A stretch of 64,000 nt of DNA from contig WION01000235.1 in NCBI GenBank assembly GCA_015039365.1, positions 18,717 to 82,716 on the forward strand, written 5' to 3'. Below are positions 1-9,945 of this stretch, one piece after another. The position numbers were made by a program, and so were the translations under genes. A model generated the notes under the pieces. That model had not been told where the DNA came from and made no database searches. It saw nothing but the letters and a program-made list of their open reading frames with translations. This DNA is from Amanita rubescens (Eukaryota > Basidiomycota > Agaricomycetes > Agaricales > Amanitaceae). The number at the start of each line of letters is the position of its first letter. Positions within the stretch are counted from its first letter, which is position 1.

Positions 1-169
1 AATCCTCGTCTAACGTGAACTCGAGGGTGGAAAAAAGACGACGCCGGGTTTTGAGAAGGGCTCGCTTAGATACGAGGCCACAGGAAAGTAATGTCGATGT
101 CTCGTCAAGTTGATCGATTAATTCATCGAGAAGCTCAGGGGGGAACATGAAGTCGCTAGCTGCGTGCAT
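1..169 (-). CDS. F-box protein, N-terminal fragment (runs off left edge)
   Basis: The first 56 codons of a protein whose remainder lies left of the window. The open frame starts at the ATG at 169. It contains FPPELLDELIDQL, followed by a leucine/cysteine segment and LVSKRALLKTRRRLF. This is the usual layout of agaricomycete F-box proteins: helix 1 with PPELL, then CxLVSK, then RxxLF. Such proteins recruit substrates to SCF ubiquitin ligases through Skp1. The substrate-binding part is not visible. No internal stop is seen. The gene is divergent from the secreted kinase-like array to its right. The family call is from pattern only; a cyclin-like or BTB-type start is less likely. Confidence 0.6.
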   Translation of the reverse strand, partial: MHAASDFMFPPELLDELIDQLDETSTLLSCGLVSKRALLKTRRRLFSTLEFTLDED

Positions 170-640
170 GTTGGCTGGCTACAGGTTGAGCGTAAGTAAA
201 TTGCATGCCGAAGACAAGCCGTAAGTAAATATATGTAAATAGAACGTCATGCCCTTTGACTCACGCCGGCCTTTGATGGTAAAACTTACCTCGACATTTC
301 CGTATGAGAAATCATGACGATTGGACGGAGGAGAGACCGAGCTGTTAACCAGACGACGGGAATCTGACGGGGTACATGCGAGTGCACTGTGCAGCGTTGG
401 TTATCACCCGAGTCCGCGGTTGAACGACTCGGACGGCGGACGCAAACGGCAGCTACGAGGAAGCGGCGCGCCTAGTAGGATAGCAACATGATGCATCATG
501 GCAACGGCGCGGGGAGCGATCTGATAGTTGCGGAAACGTAAGCTCGGATCAGCTCCGGCTCCGAGCCTGACACAATCTATCGTCGCGTTGTGAATCTGAT
601 GTTTGCAACATGATCTCGTTCCAGGTGTTGTCGCTCCAGC
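170..640. other. Intergenic region left of the kinase-like array
   Basis: No coding frame with support on either strand. The right part (from about 540) resembles the upstream regions of the following three array genes: a 'ctcggatcagctccg' stretch, then a 'gttgtgaatctgatg' type segment. It is therefore probably the promoter of the first array gene. Confidence 0.5.
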
Positions 641-643
641 TGA

Positions 644-650
644 TATAAAA
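644..650 (+). promoter_or_regulatory. TATA box of kinase-like copy 1
   Basis: TATAAAA about 92 bases upstream of the ATG at 742, inside the block 'gatataaaacactgcc' that also precedes copies 2-4 at the same distance. Confidence 0.6.
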
Positions 651-741
651 CACTGCCGGGTGTTGCTGATGAATCTCCAGGCTGGTTCCTCCACATCTTC
701 CCAACGCTGAGCGTTCCTCAAGGCCTCATATTCGATCTATA

Positions 742-1624
742 ATGCGCCTTACATTCATCGCTCTTGCATTCTTCTTCATCAACGTCCTCGCGACGCCAAT
801 CAACCCATCACGTGGCAATGCCGTGGCATTGAGAGTATGTTGTTGGATAAATCGTCTCTGAATATTCTGAACTGTTTGCATTATCAGAGACGATCTCCAA
901 ACGAACGTGATACACCTGGCAAGGTCGCTGCTCCCAAAGCCCGTACCTCCACTCCAAAAGGGGGAAATGACTCTACAATGAAGAAAGCAGCGGCCAAGTG
1001 CAAGCGTGCGACGCCTAACGAGCTCATCGAGGCCCTGAGAATATTTGACGGACAAAATCCACTCCTTTCTGAGGCGGGCTGCAGCGTCTATCGCCTGAAA
1101 GAGAAAGTTGACAACGAGAATGTGATCGTGAAGGTGATCCTGAATGGAATGAGGTCGAAAAAGACGATCGTAGACGAAGCGTGGGCTCTTCATAACGTCG
1201 AGCAGTTGCTCGGCTGGGCCCACACGCCCAACGGAAGGTTATACTATCTCTTTATAAAAGATATGGGCGTTCCGTTGTCGCCGCAGATGCCGTTCGCAAA
1301 GGATCCCCAGCAGCTCCGAGAACTCCAGCTCAAAGCCGAAAAAGTCTACCACTCACAATACCATTTAGAACACGAGTAAGAGTGCTACTATTCAGTTGGA
1401 ACTAATGACATACAGTTGATTATAGCGACCATAACGAAAGCCCGGCCAACTGGGTGTTCAGGCAAGAAGCTGGCGGCGAATGGCGAGCAGAACTGATCGA
1501 CTGGGAGTTCTTCAAGAGAGAAAGCGGCCATAAAGATTACAAAGATCCGCCGGCACCGTTTATAATAGATCCGGACTGCGTTTTTGTGCCTCCGAAGATG
1601 GAGAGGTATCTCGGGACTAAGTAG
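742..1624 (+). CDS. Secreted kinase-fold protein, array copy 1
   Basis: Spliced model 742-834, 888-1375, 1426-1624 (introns of 53 and 50 bases), 259 residues. A clear signal peptide (MRLTFIALAFFFINVLA) is followed by a short propeptide ending in RRR at the exon 1/2 junction, a possible Kex2 site. Next comes a Ser/Thr/Lys-rich disordered stretch, then a domain that reads like a minimal protein-kinase/APH fold: a beta-3-like VIVKVI with a lysine, an alpha-C-like DEAWALHNVEQLLGW, and a hinge-like YYLFIKDMGVPL. Across intron 2 follow a possible catalytic loop (DDHNESPANW) and ELIDWE in the DFG position. The loop lacks a standard HxDxxxxN, so it may be a pseudokinase. Function unknown; an effector or extracellular regulator is possible. 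I do not recognise a named family. Confidence 0.75.
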
Positions 1625-1863
1625 TTTCATAGCTGTCGATTTACTTACGACTTTGGCTTTTTTAACCGGTACAAGTCCATCGAGTATTTCAAGTTCGCCT
1701 TTGACTAGCAGCTCAATATCTACCACCACTCGTAATAATCAGCACTAAACAAAGTAGGAAAACGCGTTTATATCGATTTAGTCAAGCTCGGCTCAGCTCG
1801 GTTCTGAGCCCGTTGCCCGTATCATCGCGTTGTGATGTCCAACATGATCTCGCTCCCAGCCGA

Positions 1864-1880
1864 TATAAAACAGTATAAAA
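1864..1880 (+). promoter_or_regulatory. Double TATA box of kinase-like copy 2
   Basis: Two TATAAAA motifs ten bases apart, 84-100 bases upstream of the ATG at 1964. Copies 1 and 4 have a single motif. Copy 3 shares the doubled form, so copies 2 and 3 are probably the most recent pair. Confidence 0.55.
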
Positions 1881-1963
1881 CACTGCCAAGTGTTGCTGAT
1901 GAATCCCCAGGCTGGTTCCTCCACATCTTCTCAACGCTGGGCGTTCCTCGTATTCGATCTACA

Positions 1964-2864
1964 ATGCACCTTACATCCATCGCTCTTGCATTCCTCTTCC
2001 TTATCAACGTCCTCGCGACGCCAATCAACCTCTCGCATGGCAATGCCGTGGCATTGAGAGTATGTTGTTGGATAAATCGTCTCTGAATATTCTGAACTGT
2101 TTGCATTATCAGAGACGATCTCCAAACGAACATGATACGCCTGGAAAGGTCGCTGCTCCCAAAGCCCATACCTCCACTCAAAAAGGGGGAAATCACTCTA
2201 CAATGGAGAAAGCAGCGGTCAAGTGCAAGCGTGCGACGCCTAACGAGCTCATCGAGGCCCTGAGGATATTTGACGGACAAAATCCACTCCTTTCGGAGCC
2301 GGACTGCAGCGTCTATCGCCTGAAAGAGAAAGTTGACAACGAGAATGTGATCGTGAAGGTGATCCAGAATGGAATGAGGTTGAAAAAGATGATCGTAGAC
2401 GAAGCGTGGGCTCTTCATAACGTCGAGCAGTTGCTCGGCTGGGCCCACACGCCCAACGGAAGGTTATACTATCTCTTTATAAAAGATATGGGCGTTCCGT
2501 TGTCGCCGCAGATGCCGTTCGCAAAGGATCCCCAGCAGCTCCGAGAACTCCAGCTCAAAGCCGAAAAAGTCTACCGCTCACAATACCATTTAGACCACGA
2601 GTAAGAGTGCTACTATTCAGTTGCAACTTATGACATACAGTTGATTATAGTGACCATGACGTTGAAATCCCGCAAAACTGGGTGTTCAGGCAAGAAGCTG
2701 GCGGCGAATGGCGAGCAGAACTGATCGACTGGGAGTTCTTCACGAGAGAAAGCGACTATAACGGTTACAAAGATCCGCCGGCACCGTTTATAATAGATCC
2801 GGACTGCGTTTTTGTGCCTCCGAAGATGAAGAAGTTTCTCGGGTATCTCAAGAGACGGGACTAA
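1964..2864 (+). CDS. Secreted kinase-fold protein, array copy 2
   Basis: Spliced model 1964-2059, 2113-2600, 2651-2864, 265 residues; both introns (53 and 50 bases) sit exactly where they do in copy 1. The signal peptide is MHLTSIALAFLFLINVLA. The kinase-like core is almost identical to copy 1 (VIVKVI, DEAWALHNVEQLLGW, YYLFIKDMGVPL). The loop after intron 2 reads DDHDVEIPQNW, one residue longer than in the other copies. It is followed by GGEWRAELIDWE and a conserved tail PPAPFIIDPDC. The C-terminus is longer (ends KRRD). The upstream 150 bases are highly similar to those of copies 1, 3 and 4. Probably secreted; biochemical role unknown. Confidence 0.75.
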
Positions 2865-3134
2865 GTAGTTTCATAGCTGTCGATTTACTTGTGACATTGG
2901 CTTTTTTAACCGGTATAAATCCATCGAGCGTTTCGAGTTCGCCTTTGACTAACAGCTCAATATCTACCACCAGTGACCACTCGTAGTACGCATAATAATC
3001 AGTACTAAACAAAGTGTTGGCACCAGGAAAACGCGTTCATATCAATTTAGTCGTGGTAGAATAAGCTCGGCTCAGCTCGGTTCCGAGCCCGTAACATCGC
3101 GTTGTGATGTCCAACATGATCTCGCTCCAGCCGA

Positions 3135-3150
3135 TATAAAACAGTATAAA
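3135..3150 (+). promoter_or_regulatory. Double TATA box of kinase-like copy 3
   Basis: Paired TATAAAA motifs about 85-100 bases upstream of the ATG at 3234, in the same arrangement as copy 2. Confidence 0.55.
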
Positions 3151-3233
3151 ACACTGCCAAGTGTTGCTATGAATCCCCAGGCTGGTTCCTCCACATCTTC
3201 TCAACGCTGGGCGTTCCTCGTATTTGATCTACA

Positions 3234-4119
3234 ATGCGCCTTACATCCATCGCTCTTGCATTCCTCTTCCTTATCAACGTCCTCGCGACGCCAATCAACC
3301 TCCCGCATGGCAATGCCGTGGGATTGAGAGTATGTTGTTGGATAAATTGTCTCCGAATATTCTGAACTGTTTGTATTATCAGAGACGATCTCCAAACGAA
3401 CATGATACACCTGGCAAGGTCGCTGCTCCCAAGACCCGTACTACTACCTCACTCCAAAAGGGGGGAAATGGCTCTACAACGGAGAAAGCAGCGGCCAAGT
3501 GCAAGCGTGCGACGCCTAACGAGCTCCTCGAGGCCGTGAGGAAAGGTAAAGTTGGCAGCAAACTCCAGGAAAGCAAGGCCTCCAGCGTCTACCACCTGAC
3601 TACGAGAGTTGACAATGAGGATGTAATCCTGAAGGTGGTCCGTGGAACGGGCATAGAAAGGATGAAGGCAGGTGAAGCATGGGCTCTTGAAAACGTCCAG
3701 CAGTTGCTCGGCTGGGGATACACGCCCAACGAAAAATTGTTCTATCTCTTTATGAAAAATATGGGCGTTCCATTATCGCAGACTGGGGCGACGTTCGCAA
3801 ATGATCACCAGCAGGTCGAGAAACTACAGCGCGAAGCGGAAAAAACCTACTTGTCACGCTACCATTTAGAACACGAGTAAGAGTGTTACTATTCAGTTGG
3901 AACTAATGACATACAGTTGATTGTAGCGACCATGACGAAAGCCCGAGAAACTGGGCGTTCAGGAAAGTTGGCGGCGAATGGCGAGCAGAACTGGTAGACT
4001 GGGAGTTCTTCAAGCTGGAAAGCGGCTATAAAGGTTACAAAGATCCGCCAGCACCGTTTGAAATAGATCCGGCATGCGGCTATTTTGTGCCTCCGATGAT
4101 GGAGAGATACATATATTAG
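3234..4119 (+). CDS. Secreted kinase-fold protein, array copy 3
   Basis: Spliced model 3234-3329, 3383-3876, 3927-4119, 260 residues, with the same intron positions and lengths (53 and 50) as copies 1 and 2. The signal peptide is MRLTSIALAFLFLINVLA. The kinase-like domain has diverged from copies 1 and 2 (VILKVV, GEAWALENVQQLLGW, FYLFMKNMGVPL). Its loop DDHDESPRNW is the closest in the array to a canonical HxDxxxxN catalytic loop, because an aspartate sits five residues before the asparagine. The DFG-equivalent is LVDWE. The tail PPAPFEIDPACGYFVPP keeps the single cysteine. It could be the most enzyme-like member; activity is not established. Confidence 0.72.
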
Positions 4120-5220
4120 AGTAGGGCAGTAGAAAGTAGTAAAATGAGGCGTCGGAATGAATTGGGCGCCTTAATGTGGAAAAGCCGTACACTCAAAACT
4201 GGCGACCGCCTCGCATATTCCAACAGATTTGTCTGCTAGGACCTTGAAAATATGTAGCGCTCCAATGGGACCTGCACTGGTTAATCTTGGCTGTAAGGGA
4301 TACGAACTGTGCGCGCGTTGATGCTACTACTCACGGTGCTTTCATCACGAATTTGTAGTGATGGTAACAACTCTTGCTCGGCTGATCACCGTCCAACTCG
4401 TGTCGGCGTGAGTGGCCAGTTAGTCTCCCGTAGTCAGACCAATAAATTCGGTCTTTTTTGACGTGATGCACGACGACACTCATATATGGTCTGATAGCAA
4501 TGGACGGTCTCTAACCGGTGTTCCCTTTTTTCGCACGCCTGTTTCCAAATCGGGCTTATCTATAGTCACGTGTAAGCGCGTCCCTCGCTTAGATTGTTGA
4601 ATGCTCGACGCGCTGGCACCATTGAGGATGGATCTGTCGTGTCCTGTACCTTTGACGCCTCTGCGACCACCCGTTTTGGCCAATGCGAACCTCAACGGAC
4701 CATGTATACAGCCATACCAATCCCCTTCGGCTTCTACCCGCAAGAGAAAGGGGATCAAAGGGTAGATTCATGATCTTCAGTATTGACCGGCAGAGGGCAA
4801 ATCCCTCGGGTGTGCTAAAGCGAAAGGCTTCGCTCGCCATATCAGGGTGGCGCGACGGCGCGTCGGCGGCGCGTCAAATTAGCGTGTTAGGTAAGCAATG
4901 CTCAGTACATGTGACCTTATCTATGATTTGTAAGCTACTCAGTGTGGGAAATTATCGAACACCGGTTCGAGCCTGCCATAACAAACAGACTAGTGGCCAG
5001 TGGGGTTACGAAGGTTTGAAAGAGGCAGCAGCCAGCGTAGTGTCCAGTCGAGCTAGCTAGAGCTGACCTGAGAGTAAGCTCGTGTTAGAAAATTTTCGTA
5101 ATGTACCGAAATTACAGTCACCTCTTGATCACAATCGCCTCAAGCTCCGGATCAGCTCGGTTCCGAGCTCGTTGCCCGTATCGTCGCGTTGTGATGTCCA
5201 ACATTATCATAATCTCACTC
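4120..5220. other. 1.1 kb spacer within the kinase-like array
   Basis: Open frames occur on both strands (for example 4480-4758 minus and 4683-5060 plus). They overlap each other, have no domain signature and no consistent splice pattern. The spacer is much longer than those between copies 1-2 and 2-3, so it may be an insertion. No terminal repeats were found by eye. Confidence 0.4.
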
Positions 5221-5227
5221 CAGCCGA

Positions 5228-5234
5228 TATAAAA
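5228..5234 (+). promoter_or_regulatory. TATA box of kinase-like copy 4
   Basis: TATAAAA 90 bases upstream of the ATG at 5318, in the same conserved upstream block as copies 1-3. Confidence 0.55.
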
Positions 5235-5317
5235 CACTGCCAAGTGTTGCTGATGAATCCCCAGGCTGGTTCCTCCACATCTTCTCAACGCTGGGTGTTC
5301 CTCATATTCGATCTACA

Positions 5318-6197
5318 ATGCGCCTTACATCCATCGCTCTTGCATTCCTCTTCCTTATCAACGTCCTCGCGACGCCAATCAACCCCTTACGTGGCAACGT
5401 CGTGGCATTGAGAGTATGTTGTTGGATAAATCATCCCCGAATATTCTGAACTGCTTTCATCATCAGAGGCGATCTCCGAACGAACATGATACACCTGGCA
5501 AGGTCGCTACTCCCAAGACCCGTACTACTACCTCACTCCAAAAGGGTGGAAATGGCTCTACAATGGAGACCAAGTGCAAGCGTGCGACACCTAACGAGCT
5601 CATCAAGGCCCTGAGTACAGCTGACACCGAACGTCAGTTCCCCACAGACAAGGACTGCATCGTCTACCCTCTGACCACGAAAGTTGACAATGAGAATGTG
5701 ATCCTGAAAGTGATCCACAATGGAATGGGGGAGGAAGAGGAGATCAAAGATGAAGCATGGGCTCTTGAGAACGTGAAGCAGTTGCTCGGCTGGGCACACA
5801 CGCCCGACAAAAAGTTGTACTATCTCTTTATGAAAAATATGGGTGTTCCATTATCGCAGACGACGTTCGCAAATGATTACCGGCAGGTCCGGAAACTCCA
5901 GCGCAAAGCGGAAGAATTCTACCTCTCACACTACCATTTACGGCACGAGTAAGAGTGTTGCTATTCAGTTGGAACCAATCACTTTACACAATTGATTATA
6001 GCGACCATGGCAAAGACACGAAGAACTGGGTGTACAGGAAAGCTGGCGGCGAGTGGCGAGCAGAACTGATCGACTGGGAGTGCTTCACCAGAGAAGACGG
6101 CTATGAAGGTTATAAAAATCCGCCAGAACCGTTTGAGATAGATCCGAATTGCGGTTATTTTGTGCCAGAGAAATACCTACGTTACATAAGGCAGTAG
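5318..6197 (+). CDS. Secreted kinase-fold protein, array copy 4
   Basis: Spliced model 5318-5413, 5467-5948, 6002-6197, 257 residues; introns 53 and 53 bases. The signal peptide matches copies 2 and 3, and the RRSPN junction is preserved. The core has VILKVI, DEAWALENVKQLLGW and YYLFMKNMGVPL. The loop after intron 2 is the most divergent (DDHGKDTKNW), but ELIDWE and PPEPFEIDPNCGYFVP are intact. It is shorter than the other copies in the basic linker (the lysine/alanine run is missing). No frameshift or stop. Probably a functional, secreted member of the same unassigned family. Confidence 0.73.
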
Positions 6198-6730
6198 AAA
6201 GTAGTAAAATTAAGGGTCGGAGGGCACCCTAAATATGGAAAAGCCATCGCATGTTCGAACAGATCTGCCCGCCACTGGGACCTTGAAATATCCGTAGTGC
6301 TCAATGGAACCTGCACTGGCAGTTTAGGATACAATTCACTGTGCATTGGTGCTACTGGTATCGGACCTCGGTGGCTGTGCTGCTTCGACATTCGCTCAGA
6401 ATGCGGAGATGTGTAATCTTATGTTGTTCGGGGGCCATCAACCCTGTCAACGGCAGTGTTCCAAATTTAGCTGGACAGCAGGCATGATCGGAATGATATT
6501 AGTTCCGCGTTCCTTTGGATTCACCATCTACACTCATGCCATTTTGCAACGGCTACATGCTATACATACTCTATCGCACTATTTCACTGTGCGCAGGCCA
6601 AGCTGTGGTACGTACGTTGTCCTTTGTTCAAACTTCAATTCACCAAAATGATCGATGAGCACATCGCTTCCGAACGTCCAAGTTACGGCAGACTTTGATT
6701 AGGTTTTCATGTCATTCTTGACACGCAGCA
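6198..6730. other. Intergenic region
   Basis: No gene that I can support. Its first part resembles the 3' flank of array copy 3 ('gtagaaagtagtaaaat'), so the duplicated array unit includes some downstream DNA. Confidence 0.4.
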
Positions 6731-6735
6731 CATAG

Positions 6736-6742
6736 TATAAAA
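6736..6742 (+). promoter_or_regulatory. TATA box of the membrane-protein gene
   Basis: TATAAAA 58 bases upstream of the ATG at 6794, followed by a pyrimidine-rich leader (CCTCCCCTTCTCC) typical of fungal transcription start regions. Confidence 0.5.
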
Positions 6743-6793
6743 GGCTCTTTTGATGAATGTGACATTCGTGCCCCACACCTCCCCTTCTCCAAC

Positions 6794-8238
6794 ATGCGGC
6801 GACAGCTCTCAAAGGTAAAGCAAAGTACGTCCTTCAAATCTGGTTTTTTTGATTATTGGGCTCAACGTATCAAGTCATCGAAAGAATCAAAGGTTTCTTG
6901 CTTCCAACGTCCACCGAACAATTCAAAGAAATCGAGGTGTGTATCGTCGATAACGGTCAAGCACTTGTTAACGTTGTTAAATAAGGGGGACATAAAGCGG
7001 TGTTATGAGCATGATATTGAAACTTTGAGGAGGGATCGAAACACGTTGAAATACCTGGTGATTTCTTCCGCCCTCCGCTTTCTTACCTTTCTAACTTTGG
7101 AATTAGGTGCTGGCGTCACGTAACAAGCGGACGGAAATGCTGGATGAGCTGCGCAGCACACTGCCGGACCTCGCTATCAGGGAAAAGTATGGTACAGAGA
7201 TCGCTGGCCCGGTTCGTAGTTCCCGCCAAGCTGTCCTCCGCGATGTGTTTAAATCAGGTTCTAGAGCGTATCGGAGAACTTACTGAACGAAAAAGTGCCA
7301 CGTCTTTCGACGCTTCAGCCCGACATGGATCCTCTCACTGCTGATCAAGAAGATCTGTTGAAAGCGTATTTGGAGCACGTCAAGACGACTCGTTTATTGA
7401 GAGAACATGTACGGTTCACGTCGCTTTCAATGTTGCTGTCCTATTGATATTCCTTCAATGAAGCTTCGCGATATCGATGGGGATCTGGAGGAATTCAAGT
7501 ATACGGTCGACACCCAAGCCGTCGCAGAGCTCACCAATTATCGTGGACTTCATGATTGGGGAGAGGTGCGATATATCGGTATTCGCAGCCCTTTTGTTTG
7601 ACACGTTTGACCAGGCAATGCGGCAATTCACGGGCAACTATGCAACAGGTCTGGGAACACTTTCCATCGCAGGTGCTGGCTTGGTATATTCCACGATATT
7701 TAGGTACGCGCGTGTCTTTTTGTTGGGTTTATGGTGCTAATCATATTCCCAGCGGAAATGGAGAGGTGTCCCTCATGACTCTCACATTTCCACTCTTCAC
7801 AGTCGGATTTCTGATTCCAGGCTTTGTGTATATTGGGATAGGCTGGGCCGCAAGTGTTCCCAAGGGAATGACTTTTGCAAGCCAGAGGTTCTGGACCTAC
7901 GCCACATTGTAGGTGTCCCGCTAAACCCAACCTTTAACGATGGTAATATTGAATATAATGCCAGTCTTGCCCTTTTCATTGCAACAGTAATGGTCGTCGG
8001 TGCCATCGTCATCGTAAACATAACCATTTTCCAACTCCGTTTGCACGAAGGTGCTTTCACTGTCGTCGAAACTGCTGGTATCATCTCCCTTGCTTTCTCC
8101 GGTTCCGTCATCGCCGTGGCGTTCATGGCTTTCTTCATCGGTCTCTTCTCTCACAAAATGAGGACTTCGGTTCGGGACCATTTGAAAAAAATCACCAGCA
8201 AGGAGCGCGAGGCGTTGAATACATATGAGCATGTATAA
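6794..8238 (+). CDS. Hypothetical multi-pass membrane protein (one extra base disrupts frame)
   Basis: Inferred exons 6794-6824, 6875-6936, 6986-7057, 7107-7257, 7296-7408, 7464-7703, 7753-7908, 7965-8238. Removing one base near 7566 gives a continuous 365-residue protein. The N-terminal half is soluble and charged (IERIKGFLLP, REKYGTEIAGPVRSSRQ, LEEFKYTVDTQAVAEL). The C-terminal half carries about four hydrophobic helices, including SIAGAGLVYSTIF, LFTVGFLIPGFVYIGIGW, a segment around VVGAIVIVNITIF, and IAVAFMAFFIGLF. It ends in a short basic cytosolic tail. No named family recognised. As an alternative to the extra base, a single 119-base intron (7409-7527) also restores frame but discards coding-like sequence. 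The 38-base intron at 7258-7295 is unusually short. Confidence 0.6.
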
Positions 8239-8700
8239 TGTTCATGTTTTGGATATTTACGACACATCACGAGTATCATGCCTGTTGTAATTCGTCTTCT
8301 GTACCATCAATGTCATGTTGTAAGCGGAGATCACGAGTTGAGGCGGAGAAAGTCGGACAACCACGAGTGCTGAAAACATACGCAGCACAGTCGTCTTTGC
8401 GCATCTCAAGCATCCTTCCAAGCCCTCCCCGACAGCGAGGCCAAATGTAGATGACAAGTGCGCACGGACCACGGTTCAAAGACTAGATTCTCACGTTTAC
8501 TTTTATTCCAAACTCTCCCTAACCTCGTTCTGAGTCTGAGCGGAAACTGAATCGGAGTGAGCATCTTTTCTTTTCTTCTTCCTCCTAACGTTCTAGCTTT
8601 GAGAACTATACTGACCATGCATACGATGTTCCCTCTGGCTGCCGCGCAGAAAATTTCCCATTTTTTACAGTAATCCCCGGCCCACGCAATTTGACCTGAA
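8239..8700. other. Intergenic region between membrane protein and Zn2Cys6 gene
   Basis: 3' end of one gene and promoter of the next. Overlapping short frames on both strands show no family signal. Confidence 0.4.
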
Positions 8701-9803
8701 ATGTCGTCAGATGAGCAGTCCAATACGAGTCAGGCCGAGTCTGCTGCACAAGATCACTCATATCCACCATCCGTGGTTAATTTTTCTCCCCAACTACTTG
8801 GTGGGGCTACACACGTCACAGTTCCCCCGATCGGCGCCTACCCGCCACATTTCTTTGCCTATGCACATCCCCAAGATGGAAACAACACCGAGAATGGTCC
8901 AAATGGCGTCCCGAACCATATTCCGCCTTACATGATACCACTTCCTCCGCCGGGGATGGTATATGCGTTTCCACCTCCACAAGGACAAGGTAAGCTCACC
9001 CGTGGGACATCACACATGTCCTCATCTCTCATGACAGTTCCGCCTGGGATGTCAACTCCAACACCGCCCGCCTTGACCAAGCCAAAACGAAAACAAGTCA
9101 AAATGGCGTGTACCAATTGTGCTGCCGCCTGTAAACGCTGCGATGACGACCGCCCTTGCGGTCGTTGCCAGAAATATGGGATTACCGAATCTTGTCGAGA
9201 CGGCGAACGGAAGCAAAGAAAGAAAGGAATCAAACGCGGGTCGTATAAACGTAGAAACAAGAACGGTGAGTCCAACTTTTTGTGAAATATTACGCCGGTT
9301 GTTGATTCGAAATAACAGAGCCTGAATATATGCCCGTTGCGCAGCCAGCCGTTACTCAGTTTGCTTCGCCGGAGGGTTATTACGGGATTTACGTCCCTTT
9401 GCCTGCCGAGGTTCCCCCTCAAGATGGCTCCGGACCTGCGAATGGTGCTCCGCCCATGGTGCCGTACTTTTTACCTGCGTTCCCGCCGTATGCTGCCCCG
9501 TACGGGCATCCAGCAATGTATCCGGGACTAATCTCACCTGGTCAACCAATACTGCGGCCAGCTCAACCTGGGCAGGCACAAGTTGTGGAGCCGCAACAAA
9601 CAATTCAACCAGTCGTTGATAGTCCTGGGACGAGCTCTGCGGGCGGGGCATCTGGGATTGGCGCAACTGCGAGTTTGAAGAAAAGGAATCGCAGTTCCAA
9701 AGGTGGAGAATCGAAGGCTAGAAAGGTCAAGAAGCATCGTACTGCGACGGATAAGGAAGACAAAGATAATGGGACCGCACAGGCGGTGACTGGAGTTGCC
9801 TAA
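8701..9803 (+). CDS. Zn(II)2Cys6 transcription factor
   Basis: Spliced model 8701-8989, 9038-9265, 9319-9803 (introns 48 and 53 bases), 333 residues. The first intron is a multiple of three and open, so an unspliced reading looks falsely intact. The protein is rich in Pro/Tyr/Gly on both sides of a compact DNA-binding domain. The cluster reads CTNCAAACKRC, then RPCGRC and a final cysteine in ITESCRDG, followed by the basic run KQRKKGIKRGSYKRR. This gives the six zinc-ligand cysteines and a nuclear-localisation-like segment. This small Zn2Cys6 type, flanked by low-complexity activation-like regions, is conserved in agaricomycetes. It lacks the large fungal 'middle homology' region. Target genes are unknown. 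Confidence 0.88.
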
Positions 9804-9945
9804 TGTATTTGATTCCCAGTAGCGTTATCATATCGTATGGCATTAGTATTGCTATCTTCGCATTCTTACGCTTTCAAGATGCCTGTCTAATAATCCATTT
9901 TACATAGAGTTTAATATATGCACTGCTTGGGGTACAATAATACGA

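Noticed and set aside
837..887. Start of array copy 1 at the open frame beginning inside intron 1
   Set aside because: That frame reads through the intron. The signal peptide exon at 742-834 and the conserved splice sites in all four copies give the real start.
4955..4985. tRNA-like B box (ggttcgagcc)
   Set aside because: No matching acceptor or T-stem pairing and no A box at the right distance, so neither a tRNA nor a clear tRNA-derived element.
8238..8723. Overlapping short frames between the membrane-protein and Zn2Cys6 genes
   Set aside because: All lie on mutually overlapping frames of both strands with no family signal.
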